In this document: piece by piece, positions 30,993 through 39,829 of the stretch
How the letters are laid out: each line of letters starts with the position of its first letter
Numbering within the stretch: the first letter of the stretch is position 1
NCBI RefSeq assembly: GCF_003570715.1
Contig: NZ_QXXQ01000003.1
Location: 124,001 to 188,000, forward strand
Source of the DNA: Gemmobacter lutimaris
Lineage (GTDB): Bacteria > Pseudomonadota > Alphaproteobacteria > Rhodobacterales > Rhodobacteraceae
Reading direction: 5' to 3'
Length of the DNA: 64,000 nt
Notes under the pieces: model-generated
What the model saw: only the letters and a program-made list of their open reading frames with translations
Database searches by the model: none
What the model was told of the DNA's origin: nothing
Made by a program: the position numbers and the translations under genes

Positions 30993-31610
30993 GTGCCGAA
31001 ACTTTCCGCGACCGAAGCCTTCGTCCATCCGGGCTGCCAGATCGTAAATTCCACCTTCGGCGCCTATTGCGAGGTGGGTGAGGGCAGCCGGGTGCTGAAC
31101 TCCGACTTCGGGGATTATGCCTATTGCGACCGCATGGCTGACATTGCCAATACGACCGTCGGCAAATTCGCCAACATCGCCGCGATGACGCGGATCGGGC
31201 CGACGGATCACCCGTTCACCCATGCCGCGCAGCATCATTTCCTGTATCGCTCCTCTTACTATTGGGAGGATGCCGTGGATGATCCGGCCTTCTTTGCCGC
31301 CCGCGCGGCCCGGCGCAGCACACTGGGGCCGGATTGCTGGGTCGGCCATGGCGCGATCATCAAACCCGAGGTGACCATCGGCGCCGGGGCCATCGTCGCC
31401 TCGGGGGCCGTGGTCACGCGCGATGTGGCGCCCTTCATGATCGTGGCAGGCTGCCCCGCCGTGCCGCTGCGCGCCCGCTTCACACCACAGGTCACGGACC
31501 GCCTGCTGGCGCTGGGCTGGTGGGATTGGGATCACGCGACGCTGCGTCAGGCGCTGCCCGATTTCCGCAGCCTGCCGGCCGAGGCTTTCCTTGAGAAATA
31601 CGGTGGCTAA
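30993..31610 (+). CDS. Hexapeptide acetyltransferase, phosphonate-linked family
   Basis: Left-handed beta-helix transferase of 205 residues, of the phosphonate-operon hexapeptide family. Repeats run through NSTFGAYCEVGEGSRVLNS, then TVGKFANIAAMTRIG, and VTIGAGAIVASGAVVTRDVA; catalytic-type His residues lie in GPTDHPFTHAAQHHF. It probably acetylates an aminoalkylphosphonate or aminosugar, by analogy to chloramphenicol-type acetyltransferases. It begins with GTG 4 nt after the long PhnE and overlaps the converging glycosyltransferase by 4 nt. Confidence 0.8.
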   Translation: MPKLSATEAFVHPGCQIVNSTFGAYCEVGEGSRVLNSDFGDYAYCDRMADIANTTVGKFANIAAMTRIGPTDHPFTHAAQHHFLYRSSYYWEDAVDDPAFFAARAARRSTLGPDCWVGHGAIIKPEVTIGAGAIVASGAVVTRDVAPFMIVAGCPAVPLRARFTPQVTDRLLALGWWDWDHATLRQALPDFRSLPAEAFLEKYGG

Positions 31611-32284
31611 CGCACCTGTCGCGTCAGGCGGACAATCTGGTTCAGCACGGTCATCGGGCCGGTGGCGCGCAGAATATCGACGATCATCAGCCCATCCGAC
31701 GCCATACCCCGCCAGAAGCCACGCTTGACGGATTTGGCGGGGCTGGCAACACCGGGCCAACGCACGACTGCGGGGCGCAGGCCGTGATTCAGCATCAGCC
31801 GGTTCAGGAAGACCTCGAAACCGAATTTCGGCAGGCTGTCCAGCGCGGTCAGATGCGGGGCGATCAGGGTGCGCGGCAGCATGCGTTCGCCCGAGATGTA
31901 ATCCACCCCCAGCCAGCGCCAGAGCCGTGGCGCATTGCCGCGCAGGGACAGGCTGACATCGGCCCGACCTTCCAGCACGGGCCAGACAAGTTGGGTGACA
32001 TCCGCCGCCGTCAGCCCGGTCAGATCCGCGTCGATCAGCAACAACCAGTCGCCGTCGCTGGCGGCGATACCCTGCGCCAGCGCCCGTGTCTTGCCCCGGT
32101 TCGGCACAAGGCGCAGCACCTCTGCCCCGGCTTTTCGTGCAACCTCTGCCGTGCCATCCTGCGAGCCGTCGTCTATGACCAGAACCCGGTCGATCATGGA
32201 ATGCCCGACCAGCACGCCCAGAACGGCGCCGATCCGCGTTGCCTCGTCATGGGCGGGAACCAGACAGGTGATCTTGCCCCTCAT
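31607..32284 (-). CDS. Glycosyltransferase family 2
   Basis: Cytoplasmic-face GT-A fold glycosyltransferase, 225 residues. The nucleotide-sugar motifs are VIDDGSQDGT (residues 36-45) and LLLIDADLTGL (DxD-like), preceded by LVPAHDEATRI at the N-terminus. No membrane span is obvious. The acceptor is unknown; placement in a gene set with a GT21 enzyme, a DedA protein and a PlcP-like phosphoesterase suggests a lipid or polyprenyl acceptor. Its start overlaps the DedA stop by 4 nt. Confidence 0.8.
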   Translation of the reverse strand: MRGKITCLVPAHDEATRIGAVLGVLVGHSMIDRVLVIDDGSQDGTAEVARKAGAEVLRLVPNRGKTRALAQGIAASDGDWLLLIDADLTGLTAADVTQLVWPVLEGRADVSLSLRGNAPRLWRWLGVDYISGERMLPRTLIAPHLTALDSLPKFGFEVFLNRLMLNHGLRPAVVRWPGVASPAKSVKRGFWRGMASDGLMIVDILRATGPMTVLNQIVRLTRQVR

Positions 32285-32856
32285 CGGCCGACCTTTCGTT
32301 TATGTACGAACCACAATGTCCCGGCCAGCGCGGCAAGTGCGGTGAGCACCAGTGCGCCGTGAAAGATCCAGTCGTCGATCCGCTGCCAGGCCGAGCCGAA
32401 CACCCAGCCCAGCCCGACGAACAGCAGGCTTTTCGGGATCGAGGCCAGCAGGTTGACCAGCAGGAATTTCCCGAAATCCATTCGGGCGATGCCTGCCGCC
32501 GTCAGCACGGCCGCACCTGCCGAATGGGTCAGCTTCCCCACCACTAGCAGCCGCGTGCCCTGCGCCCGGAACGCCCGCACCAGCCGGGCAAGGCGCGGTC
32601 GGGTCAGTCCGATGCGGTCCAGCCAGCGTTGTGGCACCAGACGGCGCCCGTGCCGTCCCAGCGCGTAGAACAGCGCGTCGCCGGCCACATCGGCAAGGAT
32701 GACGCAGATGACCACCGCTGGCAGATCCATCAGCCCCAGCCGCGCCAGATAGGCCGCGATGACGGTGACCACCGGCCCTTCGATCAGGGCAAGCGGCGCG
32801 AGGATCAGCAGGCCGTGGCTCTGGATCAGGGCCACCAGATCGGGTTCAGGCATCAT
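32281..32856 (-). CDS. DedA family (SNARE-associated/VTT-domain) membrane protein
   Basis: Inner-membrane protein of 191 residues, of the DedA family of lipid-handling proteins (undecaprenyl phosphate or phospholipid scramblases). Features: GLLILAPLALIEGPVVTVIA re-entrant helix, GRRLVPQRWLDR, and VVGKLTHSAGAAVLTAAG with the family's conserved Gly/Arg pattern. Two adjacent ATGs at 32856 and 32853 are possible starts. Sits between the two glycosyltransferase genes, 10 nt after the GT21 stop. Confidence 0.82.
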   Translation of the reverse strand: MMPEPDLVALIQSHGLLILAPLALIEGPVVTVIAAYLARLGLMDLPAVVICVILADVAGDALFYALGRHGRRLVPQRWLDRIGLTRPRLARLVRAFRAQGTRLLVVGKLTHSAGAAVLTAAGIARMDFGKFLLVNLLASIPKSLLFVGLGWVFGSAWQRIDDWIFHGALVLTALAALAGTLWFVHKRKVGR

Positions 32857-32866
32857 TGTGGCCGGA

Positions 32867-34003
32867 TTACTCCGCCGGGTGCAGCGTCGGGGCAGCAGCG
32901 GCATCACCCATGGTATTGCCGCGCCAGTCAAAGCCGCGCCGCAGGAAGGTAGTGGCCCAGATTGCCGGGATCATCAGGTCGCGCAAAGGGAGCACGGCGA
33001 TGTCCTGCCAGCCCGAGGGCCAGCCCGCCCGCCGCATCAGCCGTGCTTCGGCAGCATACCAGAGACCCAGGTAGCCCAGAACCAGTGCAGGCGAGAGACC
33101 TGCGCCTGCCAGTGCGCCAAGGCAGACGAGGCCGGGCAGCACGGAACCATTCGCCGGCTCCGCCCCGAAAAGCTGGGGAAACCCGTCGCGGCGGATGCGG
33201 CTCCAGCGTAGTTGACGGTTCCATACCTGCGAAAGGCGTCGCCGTCCCACCGGCTGTGCGAAGGGCAGGGGAGTCAGCCGCACCCTGAGGCCGATGTCGC
33301 GCATCAGATGGGTCGCCGCCGCATCCTCGGCCAGTTCGCGGCCCAGAACGGCCAAGCCTCCGAAGCGTTCGATCAGCGGTTTGTTGAAGAACAGCGTCTT
33401 GCCTTGCGCATAGCCCTTGCCAAGGCTGTCGGCGGCGAATTGCAGTCGCGCCTGATTGCCGTTCAGGAAGGCGCATTCCAGCCGTCCGGCAAGGCCCTGC
33501 GGGCGGATGCCCACGGCGGGCGAGGACACCAGCCCTGTCGCCGGCCCCCAGCTTGCCACCACGCGCGACAGATAATCGGGCGGCAGCAGCAGGTTCGCAT
33601 CTGTCATGCAAACCCATTCCGCAGTGTCAGAATACCAGCCCTTCCAGACATTGTTGATCTTCGGGTTGCGCGTCACCCGTGCCTCGCCCACCAGCAGACG
33701 GGCCGACACCTGCGGATGTTCCGCGATCAGGTGGCGGATCAGCGGCAGCACCGGATCGTCGGGCGATGCGGCGCAGAAGATCACGTCATATTCCGGGTAA
33801 TCCTGCGTGAAGGAGGTGCGCAGCGTTTCGGCATCGAACGGGTCCAGCCCACAGACCGGACGCAGCAGGGTCACGCGCGGCGTGCCGATCAGTCCGGGCG
33901 CGGCGGGCCGGTCGGTCTCCAGCCTGCGGAGGAACAGCACCACCGAGGCATAATGCACCGCCAGAAATCCGGTGGCGACAAGGGCAAGCAGTAGGGCGAT
34001 CAT
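32867..34003 (-). CDS. GT21 glycosyltransferase (ceramide/diacylglycerol glucosyltransferase-like)
   Basis: Membrane-anchored processive-type glycosyltransferase of 378 residues. All family-21 elements are present: N-terminal span (IALLLALVATGFLAVHYASV), FCAASPDDP, the second Asp in MTDANLLLPP, the third in ELAEDAAATHLM and the NRQLRW acceptor motif, then C-terminal membrane spans. Alphaproteobacterial members add glucose or glucuronate to diacylglycerol under phosphate starvation. Adjacent PlcP-like gene starts one base earlier in the shared TGATG junction. Lipid use is inferred. Confidence 0.85.
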   Translation of the reverse strand: MIALLLALVATGFLAVHYASVVLFLRRLETDRPAAPGLIGTPRVTLLRPVCGLDPFDAETLRTSFTQDYPEYDVIFCAASPDDPVLPLIRHLIAEHPQVSARLLVGEARVTRNPKINNVWKGWYSDTAEWVCMTDANLLLPPDYLSRVVASWGPATGLVSSPAVGIRPQGLAGRLECAFLNGNQARLQFAADSLGKGYAQGKTLFFNKPLIERFGGLAVLGRELAEDAAATHLMRDIGLRVRLTPLPFAQPVGRRRLSQVWNRQLRWSRIRRDGFPQLFGAEPANGSVLPGLVCLGALAGAGLSPALVLGYLGLWYAAEARLMRRAGWPSGWQDIAVLPLRDLMIPAIWATTFLRRGFDWRGNTMGDAAAAPTLHPAE

Positions 34004-34815
34004 CAGGCACCTGCAAATTCGGGTTCAGCGGTGGCGCGGCCCGGCAGCAGCGCGGGCGCCTTGCGCGCATCCAGCAGGCGCAGGCTGCCGTCCGCGGCTT
34101 CGGCCAGCGCGGTCAGGCTGTCGATCCAGTCGCCGCAATTGGCATAGGTCAGACCGAAATCGTCATGCAGCCCGGCAATGTGGAAATGCCCGCAGATCAC
34201 GCCATCGACCTTCTGTCCACGGGCAAGGCGCAACACCTTCCGTTCGTGCGCGCGGCCCAGATACAGCAACGCATTGACCGAGGTCAGCAGCATGTCCACC
34301 GCGCTGCGCGCTTCGGGCGGGGTATCGGGGCGGCGGCGGGTCAGCAGGCGTTCGAACCGGCGCAGGCCATGGTCGATCCGGCTGCCCAGACGGGTGAAGA
34401 TATGGGCCCGGAACAGCCGCCCGTCGCAGGCATCGCCATGCAGGACCAGATAGCGACGGCCATCGGCGGCGGTATGGATCAGTGCATCCTGCGCCTCGGC
34501 CGGAACGCGGCAATGCTGCGGTGCGCGGTCGGGGAAAGGATCGTGATTGCCGCGCAGGTAAAGGATATGTGCGCCCTCGGCCTTGCGGGCCGCCAGATGG
34601 TCGATCACCGCCTGATCCGCCGCGCTCCAGTGCGGCAGCAGCGGATGCCAGAGGTCGAGGATGTCACCCACCAGCACATAGGTTTCAGCCCGATGCGCTG
34701 TCAGGAAGGCCAGCACCAGATCCGGCCGCGCGCCAAGAGCGCCCAGATGCAGGTCGGACAGAAACAGCGTCCGATACTGGCAAGCGGCGGCGGGTCGGCG
34801 GTCCGGCTGGGTCAC
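34003..34815 (-). CDS. plcP: PlcP-like phospholipase C / UDP-2,3-diacylglucosamine hydrolase-like metallophosphoesterase
   Basis: Two-metal phosphoesterase of 270 residues of the LpxH/COG2908 superfamily. Metal motifs: SDLHLG (residues 20-25), VGDILDLWHPLLPHW, RGNHDPF, LHGDACDG, and CGHFHIAG with NCGDWIDS. In marine and soil alphaproteobacteria such a protein (PlcP) cuts phosphatidyl lipids during phosphate starvation, giving diacylglycerol for glycolipid synthesis. The GT21 neighbour and the phn context make that role more likely than lipid A synthesis, although sequence alone does not exclude the latter. GTG start with GGAG upstream; symbol is a best guess. Confidence 0.75.
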   Translation of the reverse strand: MTQPDRRPAAACQYRTLFLSDLHLGALGARPDLVLAFLTAHRAETYVLVGDILDLWHPLLPHWSAADQAVIDHLAARKAEGAHILYLRGNHDPFPDRAPQHCRVPAEAQDALIHTAADGRRYLVLHGDACDGRLFRAHIFTRLGSRIDHGLRRFERLLTRRRPDTPPEARSAVDMLLTSVNALLYLGRAHERKVLRLARGQKVDGVICGHFHIAGLHDDFGLTYANCGDWIDSLTALAEAADGSLRLLDARKAPALLPGRATAEPEFAGA

Positions 34816-34872
34816 GGCAAGGCTCCGTCACGGGGTCGTGAGCGGACCATGGGCACAGAAGGCCACGATTTG

Positions 34873-34890
34873 ATGACGTTTCGCTTGCAG
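34873..34890 (-). promoter_or_regulatory. Weak Pho-box-like site upstream of the PlcP-like gene
   Basis: On the minus strand CTGCAAG, four bases, ACGTCAT matches the double CTGTCAT pattern at 9 of 14 positions, inside the 112-nt gap between phnM and the PlcP-like gene. Weak alone; it gains weight from the lipid-remodelling genes it precedes. Confidence 0.25.
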
Positions 34891-34927
34891 TTTCACGACG
34901 ATTGCGGCGCTGCGGCGAAAACCCGGC

Positions 34928-36070
34928 TCAGGCGACGCGGCGGCCTTGAACCCAGACACCCCGCACCGCGCCTGCCTGGCCGATCCGTGTGACGCGGATG
35001 ACATCGGCCCTTCCACCCGGCACCAGATGGCCGCGATCTTCCAGCCCTGTTGCCTCGGCCGGGGCGGCGGTCACGGTGGCAACGCCGCGCGCGGTATCGC
35101 CCCAGACATCGCCCAGCATCAGCGCCGCCGACAGAAGCGATGAGGGCACATAATCCGACGACACGATGTCCAGCAGATCCGCCTGTGCCAGATCCAGTGC
35201 CGCGACATTGCCGGAATGGCTGCCGCCGCGAATGAGGTTCGGCGCCCCCATCATCACGCGGATGTCGTGGTCATGGCAGGCTTGTGCGGCCTCGGTCGTC
35301 GTGGGAAATTCGGCGAAATGCACACCATGCCCGGCCGAAACCGCAACTTGCGGCCCGGTCGTGTCGTCATGGCTCGCCAGCACCGCGCCGAAGCGCCGCG
35401 CCTCGGATACGACAGCCGCCTCATGCACTGCGCCCACGCGATCACGCAGGGCGCGCTGGTCGGCGATATGGGTGTGAAACTCCGCCTCGCTGAGACCATG
35501 CTTGCCGCAGAGGTAATCCTTCAGCTTGGTCACATCGCGGAATTGCCGCTCGCCCGGTGTATGGTCCATCAGGCTGACAATGCCGATACGATCATCCGGG
35601 CCGAACTTTGCCAGTTCATCCACCAGCGTTTCCGAGCAAACCTCGGCGCGCAGATGCAGGAAATGGCTGATCCGCAGCGCGCCCTGTGCCCGCAGGTCCA
35701 GAATTTCATCGGCCAGTGCACGGGCATATTCGCCGTAATTGGCCTTCTTGTTCGATACGACCGACCCCACGCGCAGCGCGTCGAATACCGTGGTGATGCC
35801 GACGCTGGCAAGCTCGGCGTCATGGGCGATGATGGCGGCCTGATGCGGCCAGCCGACACGCGGGCGCGGTTCGATATGGCGTTCCAGATTGTCGGTATGC
35901 AGTTCGATCAGGCCGGGCATCACCAGATCACCCGCGCAGTCGATGGCACCCGCGGGCACGGCGGCCCCTTCGGCAATGTCGGCTATCCGCCCGTCGGACA
36001 GCCGCACCTGGCCGCGCAGGGTCTCCCCCGGCAGAACAAGGGTGGCATTGGCGAGGATCGTATCGGTCAT
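34928..36070 (-). CDS. phnM: Alpha-D-ribose 1-methylphosphonate 5-triphosphate diphosphatase
   Basis: Amidohydrolase-superfamily enzyme of 380 residues that releases pyrophosphate from alkylphosphonate ribose triphosphates, the step before C-P lyase cleavage. Metal-site motifs LVMPGLIELHTDNLERHI, AELASVGITTVFDALRVGS, and HDTTG are visible. Clusters with the C-P lyase genes although on a separate transcript from phnG-L. Diverges from the DUF1045 gene across a short dyad-containing region. Confidence 0.95.
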   Translation of the reverse strand: MTDTILANATLVLPGETLRGQVRLSDGRIADIAEGAAVPAGAIDCAGDLVMPGLIELHTDNLERHIEPRPRVGWPHQAAIIAHDAELASVGITTVFDALRVGSVVSNKKANYGEYARALADEILDLRAQGALRISHFLHLRAEVCSETLVDELAKFGPDDRIGIVSLMDHTPGERQFRDVTKLKDYLCGKHGLSEAEFHTHIADQRALRDRVGAVHEAAVVSEARRFGAVLASHDDTTGPQVAVSAGHGVHFAEFPTTTEAAQACHDHDIRVMMGAPNLIRGGSHSGNVAALDLAQADLLDIVSSDYVPSSLLSAALMLGDVWGDTARGVATVTAAPAEATGLEDRGHLVPGGRADVIRVTRIGQAGAVRGVWVQGRRVA

Positions 36071-36124
36071 TTCGGAAAGTCCTGTCTTGCGGTTCCGGGC
36101 GCAGGCGGCTGCAATGGCACGAAA

Positions 36125-36144
36125 CCGTCACGCCTTTGTGACAG
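36125..36144. promoter_or_regulatory. Dyad with Pho-box-like half-sites between phnM and DUF1045
   Basis: GTCAC and GTGAC (36127-36142) form an inverted repeat in the 95-nt divergent gap. In the plus direction CCGTCAC, four bases, TTGTGAC matches the double CTGTCAT motif at 9 of 14; on the minus strand CTGTCAC is a 6 of 7 half-site. It could serve both promoters. Confidence 0.35.
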
Positions 36145-36165
36145 TCGCAGGCTAGGCCACCCGAC

Positions 36166-36855
36166 ATGGAAAAGATGAAACGCTATGCTGTCTATTATGC
36201 CCCGCGCCCCGGCGCCTTTGCCGCGCGGGCGGCGGAATGGCTGGGCTGGGACCCGGTCGCGGCCGAACCTCGGCCGCAGCCGCAATTGCCGGGCCTGCCC
36301 GGCACGGTTGCCGATCTGACGGCCGAGCCGCGCAAATACGGCTTTCACGGCACGATCCGCGCGCCCTTCCGCCCGGCCGAAGGGTTGGGGCAGGAGGATG
36401 TTGCGGCGGGGGTGGCGGAGCTTGCCAGCCGTCTGAAGCCCGCCGTCTGTGACCGGCTGCGGCTGGTCAACCTGCACGGCTTTCTGGCGCTGATCCCCGA
36501 AGGTGGCGAGGCAGATTTTCTGGCGCTGGGTGCTGCGGTGGTCGAAGGCACCGATGCCCTGCGCGCGCCACTGAACGAGGTCGAAATCGCCCGCCGCCGC
36601 CCCGAACGGCTCAGCCCCCGCCAGCGCGCTCTGCTGGACCGCTGGGGCTATCCCTTCGTGATGGAGGAATTCCGCTTTCACCTGACGCTGACCGGCAGCC
36701 TGAGCGCGCCGGACGCCGCAGCGACGCGCAAGGTGCTGGAGCCGCATTTTGCCCCGGTCCTGCCGCAGCCTTTCGTGATCGAGGATCTGTGCCTGTTCGG
36801 CGAGGATAGTGCGGGTCGCTTCCATTTTTTGCATCGCTACGCCCTGACCGGCTGA
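36166..36855 (+). CDS. DUF1045 phosphonate-operon 2H phosphoesterase
   Basis: Protein of 229 residues in the phosphonate-operon DUF1045 family, related to the 2H (HxT) phosphodiesterases. Both signature motifs are visible: HGT in RKYGFHGTIRAPFRP (near residue 62) and HLT in FRFHLTLTGSL (near residue 172). No phnP is present in the window, so this protein may open the cyclic ribose phosphate made by the C-P lyase, replacing PhnP; this is inference. It diverges from phnM and ends inside the converging phnN gene with a 19-nt overlap. Confidence 0.8.
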   Translation: MEKMKRYAVYYAPRPGAFAARAAEWLGWDPVAAEPRPQPQLPGLPGTVADLTAEPRKYGFHGTIRAPFRPAEGLGQEDVAAGVAELASRLKPAVCDRLRLVNLHGFLALIPEGGEADFLALGAAVVEGTDALRAPLNEVEIARRRPERLSPRQRALLDRWGYPFVMEEFRFHLTLTGSLSAPDAAATRKVLEPHFAPVLPQPFVIEDLCLFGEDSAGRFHFLHRYALTG

Positions 36856-37361
36856 AGCGCCGCCAGAAACCGCGCGACGCCCTCGGACAGCGTGCCGTCG
36901 TTGCGCACCTCGATGGCCTTGATGCCCTCGGGCAGGGTAAATGCCGCGCGGGCCAGCCGGGCGCGGATATCGGCCTCTGGCTCGCGTCCCCGCGCGGCCA
37001 GGCGCTGCGCCAGAACCGCATCCGGCGCGGTGACAAGGATCACCCGCAGTCCGGGAAACCGCGCCTGCGCCTGCGGCAGGGCCATGCGCGAGCCGTTGAA
37101 GATCACCACGCCCGGTGCGGCGAGCTGCGCTTGCGGGATGCCATAGTTCAGCCCATGCGCCTGCCAGTCCAGCGCGAAGTCACCGGCGGCCTTGCGCGCG
37201 GCGAAGTCCTCGGGGCTGACCCCTTCGAAATCCTCGCCTCCGGCCTCGGTCGGGCGGGTGATCACCCGCTGCACCAGCCGCAGATCGGGCCGCGCCGCCA
37301 CTGCACCGGCGATCAGCGTATCCTTCCCGGCCCCGGAAGGTCCGACTACCGCGACCAGCAC
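36837..37361 (-). CDS. phnN: Ribose 1,5-bisphosphokinase
   Basis: Phosphotransferase of 174 residues converting ribose 1,5-bisphosphate to PRPP, recycling the ribose freed by phosphonate breakdown. P-loop VGPSGAGKDT (residues 6-15) at the N-terminus and lid/core residues such as VITRPTEAGGEDFEG, QAHGLNYGIP are guanylate-kinase-like. Stop overlaps the converging DUF1045 gene; start lies 1 nt after the phnL stop, in the same transcript as phnG-L. Confidence 0.93.
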   Translation of the reverse strand: MLVAVVGPSGAGKDTLIAGAVAARPDLRLVQRVITRPTEAGGEDFEGVSPEDFAARKAAGDFALDWQAHGLNYGIPQAQLAAPGVVIFNGSRMALPQAQARFPGLRVILVTAPDAVLAQRLAARGREPEADIRARLARAAFTLPEGIKAIEVRNDGTLSEGVARFLAALQPVRA

Positions 37362-37362
37362 G

Positions 37363-38046
37363 TCAGGCCGCCAGACGCGGGGTGAAGCCGGTCACATCGA
37401 CCAGCCGGTCGCAAACGCGATCCCGCGCCGCCTCGTCATGGAAGATCCCCACGATGGCCGCCCCGCGCGCCTTGGCCTCTTCGATCAGCCCCAGAACCAC
37501 CTCGCGGTTGGCGGCATCCAGACTGGCCGTCGGCTCGTCCAGCAACAGCGCCGGATAGGGATGTGCGAAGCCGCGCGCGATGTTCACCCGCTGCTGCTCG
37601 CCGCCCGAAAAGGTGGTGGGCGACAGGCCCCAAAGCCGCTCGGCAATGTTCAGCCGCGCCAGCAGATCCGCCGCCCGCGCCCGCGCCGCATCGACCGGCA
37701 CGCCCAGTTGCAGCAGCGGCTCCGCCACCACATCCAGTGTCGGCACGCGCGGCACCACGCGCAGGAACTGACTGACATAGCCCAGAACCTCGCGCCGCAG
37801 CCGGATGATCTCGCGCGGGGCGGCGCGGGCGACATCCAGATCGCCGACCCGGATGCTGCCGCCGGCGGCCAGATAGTTGCCGTAGATCATCCGCATCAAG
37901 GTGGATTTCCCCGACCCCGACCGCCCGGTCAGCCCGACGCACTCGCCAGGCGTGACGGAAAGCGCCGCCCCCGCCATCACCGGGATCACGGCGCTGCCCT
38001 GATTGTGCAGGGTAAAGACCTTGGAAAGATTGGTAATCTCGATCAT
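37363..38046 (-). CDS. phnL: C-P lyase subunit PhnL (ABC-type ATPase)
   Basis: ATPase-like subunit of 227 residues in the C-P lyase assembly, needed for phosphonate activation along with PhnG-H-I. Walker [18 protein letters not shown], signature [15 protein letters not shown] and Walker [12 protein letters not shown] are intact. ATG at 38046 lies within the ATGA overlap with the upstream corA stop, so it is translationally coupled to corA. The start chosen gives [17 protein letters not shown], typical of the family. Confidence 0.93.
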   Translation of the reverse strand: MIEITNLSKVFTLHNQGSAVIPVMAGAALSVTPGECVGLTGRSGSGKSTLMRMIYGNYLAAGGSIRVGDLDVARAAPREIIRLRREVLGYVSQFLRVVPRVPTLDVVAEPLLQLGVPVDAARARAADLLARLNIAERLWGLSPTTFSGGEQQRVNIARGFAHPYPALLLDEPTASLDAANREVVLGLIEEAKARGAAIVGIFHDEAARDRVCDRLVDVTGFTPRLAA

Positions 38047-39002
38047 AGCCAGCGTTTCCACTTGAAGAAAAGATAGGTCAGCACCGCCGAGGCCAGCATC
38101 AGTGCCAGCGCCATCGGATAGCCGAATGCCCATTGCAGTTCCGGCATATGGGCGAAGTTCATCCCATAGGCCGAGGCGATCACTGTGGGCGGCAGGAAGA
38201 TCACCGCCACCACCGAAACGATCTTCACCGTTTTGTTCTGGGCAAGGTTCACCATGCCCAAAGTCACGTCCGAGGCCATGGCGACCCGGCTGGTGAGGAA
38301 GTCGCCATGGACCTCCAGCGCCCGGATGTCGCGCATCAGCCCCTTCACCACCGGACGCAAGCCATGGCCCGCCCCGGCCTCGTCCAGTGCCTGCCCGAAG
38401 TAACTGATGGCGCGTTCCAGCGTCAGCAGCGACTGCCGCACCCGGCTGATCAGGTCACTTTCACGGGCGACCTGACGCAGTGCCTCTTGCAGCGCGTCGT
38501 CGCTCGCCTTGGCGCCTTCCTCGAACACCCGCGCCATCAGCGTGTCCAACCCCCGCCCGGTGCCCTCCATCAGATCGGCCAGCCGCCCGACGATTTCCTC
38601 CATCAGCGACAGGAACACCCTGCGCGGATCGCCGCAGCCTGGACCGACGCGGTCCGCGCGTTCGGGATAGGTTTCGAACGGTCGCGGCGCATGGTGGCGC
38701 ACAGTCACCAGCCGTTCGGGGTGAAGGATGAAACAGACCGGGCCGGACATCGGCGCCTTGGTCTCGCTCAATCCCGGCAGCACCACAGTCAGATAATCGA
38801 CGCTGCCCTCACGATAGAGACGGTTCGAAACCTCAATCTCTTCCATATCGGCCAGCGTCGGCACTTCGACGCCCAAGGCCTGCGCCTGATCCACCTGACC
38901 GGACAGCGGGCGGTACAGATCCACCCAGATGGCCGCAGCCAGATCGCTGCCCTGCGGCAGCGGCTTCAGTTTCCGGTCGGCGGGGGCATAGGCGTAAAGC
39001 AT
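38043..39002 (-). CDS. corA: CorA-family divalent cation channel
   Basis: Membrane channel of 319 residues with the long cytoplasmic N-terminal domain and two C-terminal spans typical of CorA/ZntB. The pore motif YGMNF (in [13 protein letters not shown]) near residue 279 precedes the second span, and the last residues (FKWKRWL) are basic. It sits inside the C-P lyase operon, 3 nt from phnK and overlapping phnL by ATGA. A role in Mg2+ or Fe/Zn supply for C-P lyase is only a guess from this placement. Confidence 0.9.
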   Translation of the reverse strand: MLYAYAPADRKLKPLPQGSDLAAAIWVDLYRPLSGQVDQAQALGVEVPTLADMEEIEVSNRLYREGSVDYLTVVLPGLSETKAPMSGPVCFILHPERLVTVRHHAPRPFETYPERADRVGPGCGDPRRVFLSLMEEIVGRLADLMEGTGRGLDTLMARVFEEGAKASDDALQEALRQVARESDLISRVRQSLLTLERAISYFGQALDEAGAGHGLRPVVKGLMRDIRALEVHGDFLTSRVAMASDVTLGMVNLAQNKTVKIVSVVAVIFLPPTVIASAYGMNFAHMPELQWAFGYPMALALMLASAVLTYLFFKWKRWL

Positions 39003-39005
39003 GGG

Positions 39006-39803
39006 TCAGACCTGAAGGACAGAGGATACCAGCAATTGCGTATACCCGTGCTGCGGGTCGTCCAACACCTGATCGGTCAGCCCCTGTTCCACCACCCGGC
39101 CCGATTTCATCACCATCAGCCGGTCGGCGAGCAGACGCACCACCGCAAGGTCATGGGTGACGATCACGACCGACAGCCCCAGATCGCGCACCAGTCCGCG
39201 CAAAAGATCCAGCAAGCGCGCCTGCACGCTGACATCCAGACCGCCGGTCGGCTCGTCCATGAACACCAGCCGCGGCCCGGTCACCAGATTGCGCGCGATC
39301 TGCAAACGCTGCTGCATGCCGCCGGAAAAGGCGGAAGGGCGGTCGTCGATCCGGTCGGCGGCAATCTCCACCCGGCCCAGCCAGTCAGTCGCGGTGTCGC
39401 GGATGGCGGCATAGTTCCGCGCACCCACCGCCATCAGCCGCTCGCCGACATTGCCGCCGGCACTGACCCCCATGCGCAACCCGTCGCGCGCATTCTGATG
39501 CACGAAGGCCCATTCGGTGCGGCTCAGCCGCCGCCGCTCCGGTTCCCCCAGCGCACCCATGTCGCGGCCATCGTAAAGGATGCGCCCCGCATCCGGCTTC
39601 AGATGCCCGGCCAGACAGCCCAGCAGCGTGGATTTGCCCGAACCGCTTTCGCCCACGATCCCCAGAACCTCACCGGGAAACAGATCGAACGTCACATCGG
39701 TACAGCCGATCCGGCTGCCATAAAGCTTCATCACGCCCTGAACCGACAAAAGCGGCCGGTCCTCTTTGACCTTGGCACAAGTATCCATATCCACCGCCCC
39801 CAT
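39006..39803 (-). CDS. phnK: C-P lyase subunit PhnK (ABC-type ATPase)
   Basis: ABC-type subunit of the C-P lyase complex. Walker [18 protein letters not shown], signature AFSGGMQQRLQIARN, and Walker B LVFMDEPTGGLD are visible. I start at the ATG at 39803 (MGAVDMDT...) as AAGGGGA precedes it; an earlier in-frame start at 39863 would include 20 residues coded by an AT-rich palindrome, with ATGA overlap to phnJ. PhnJ lies upstream; the corA gene follows 3 nt after the stop. Length (265 aa) is normal. Confidence 0.92.
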   Translation of the reverse strand: MGAVDMDTCAKVKEDRPLLSVQGVMKLYGSRIGCTDVTFDLFPGEVLGIVGESGSGKSTLLGCLAGHLKPDAGRILYDGRDMGALGEPERRRLSRTEWAFVHQNARDGLRMGVSAGGNVGERLMAVGARNYAAIRDTATDWLGRVEIAADRIDDRPSAFSGGMQQRLQIARNLVTGPRLVFMDEPTGGLDVSVQARLLDLLRGLVRDLGLSVVIVTHDLAVVRLLADRLMVMKSGRVVEQGLTDQVLDDPQHGYTQLLVSSVLQV

Positions 39804-39829
39804 CGCGCGATCCCCTTGGGCAGGAGCGC

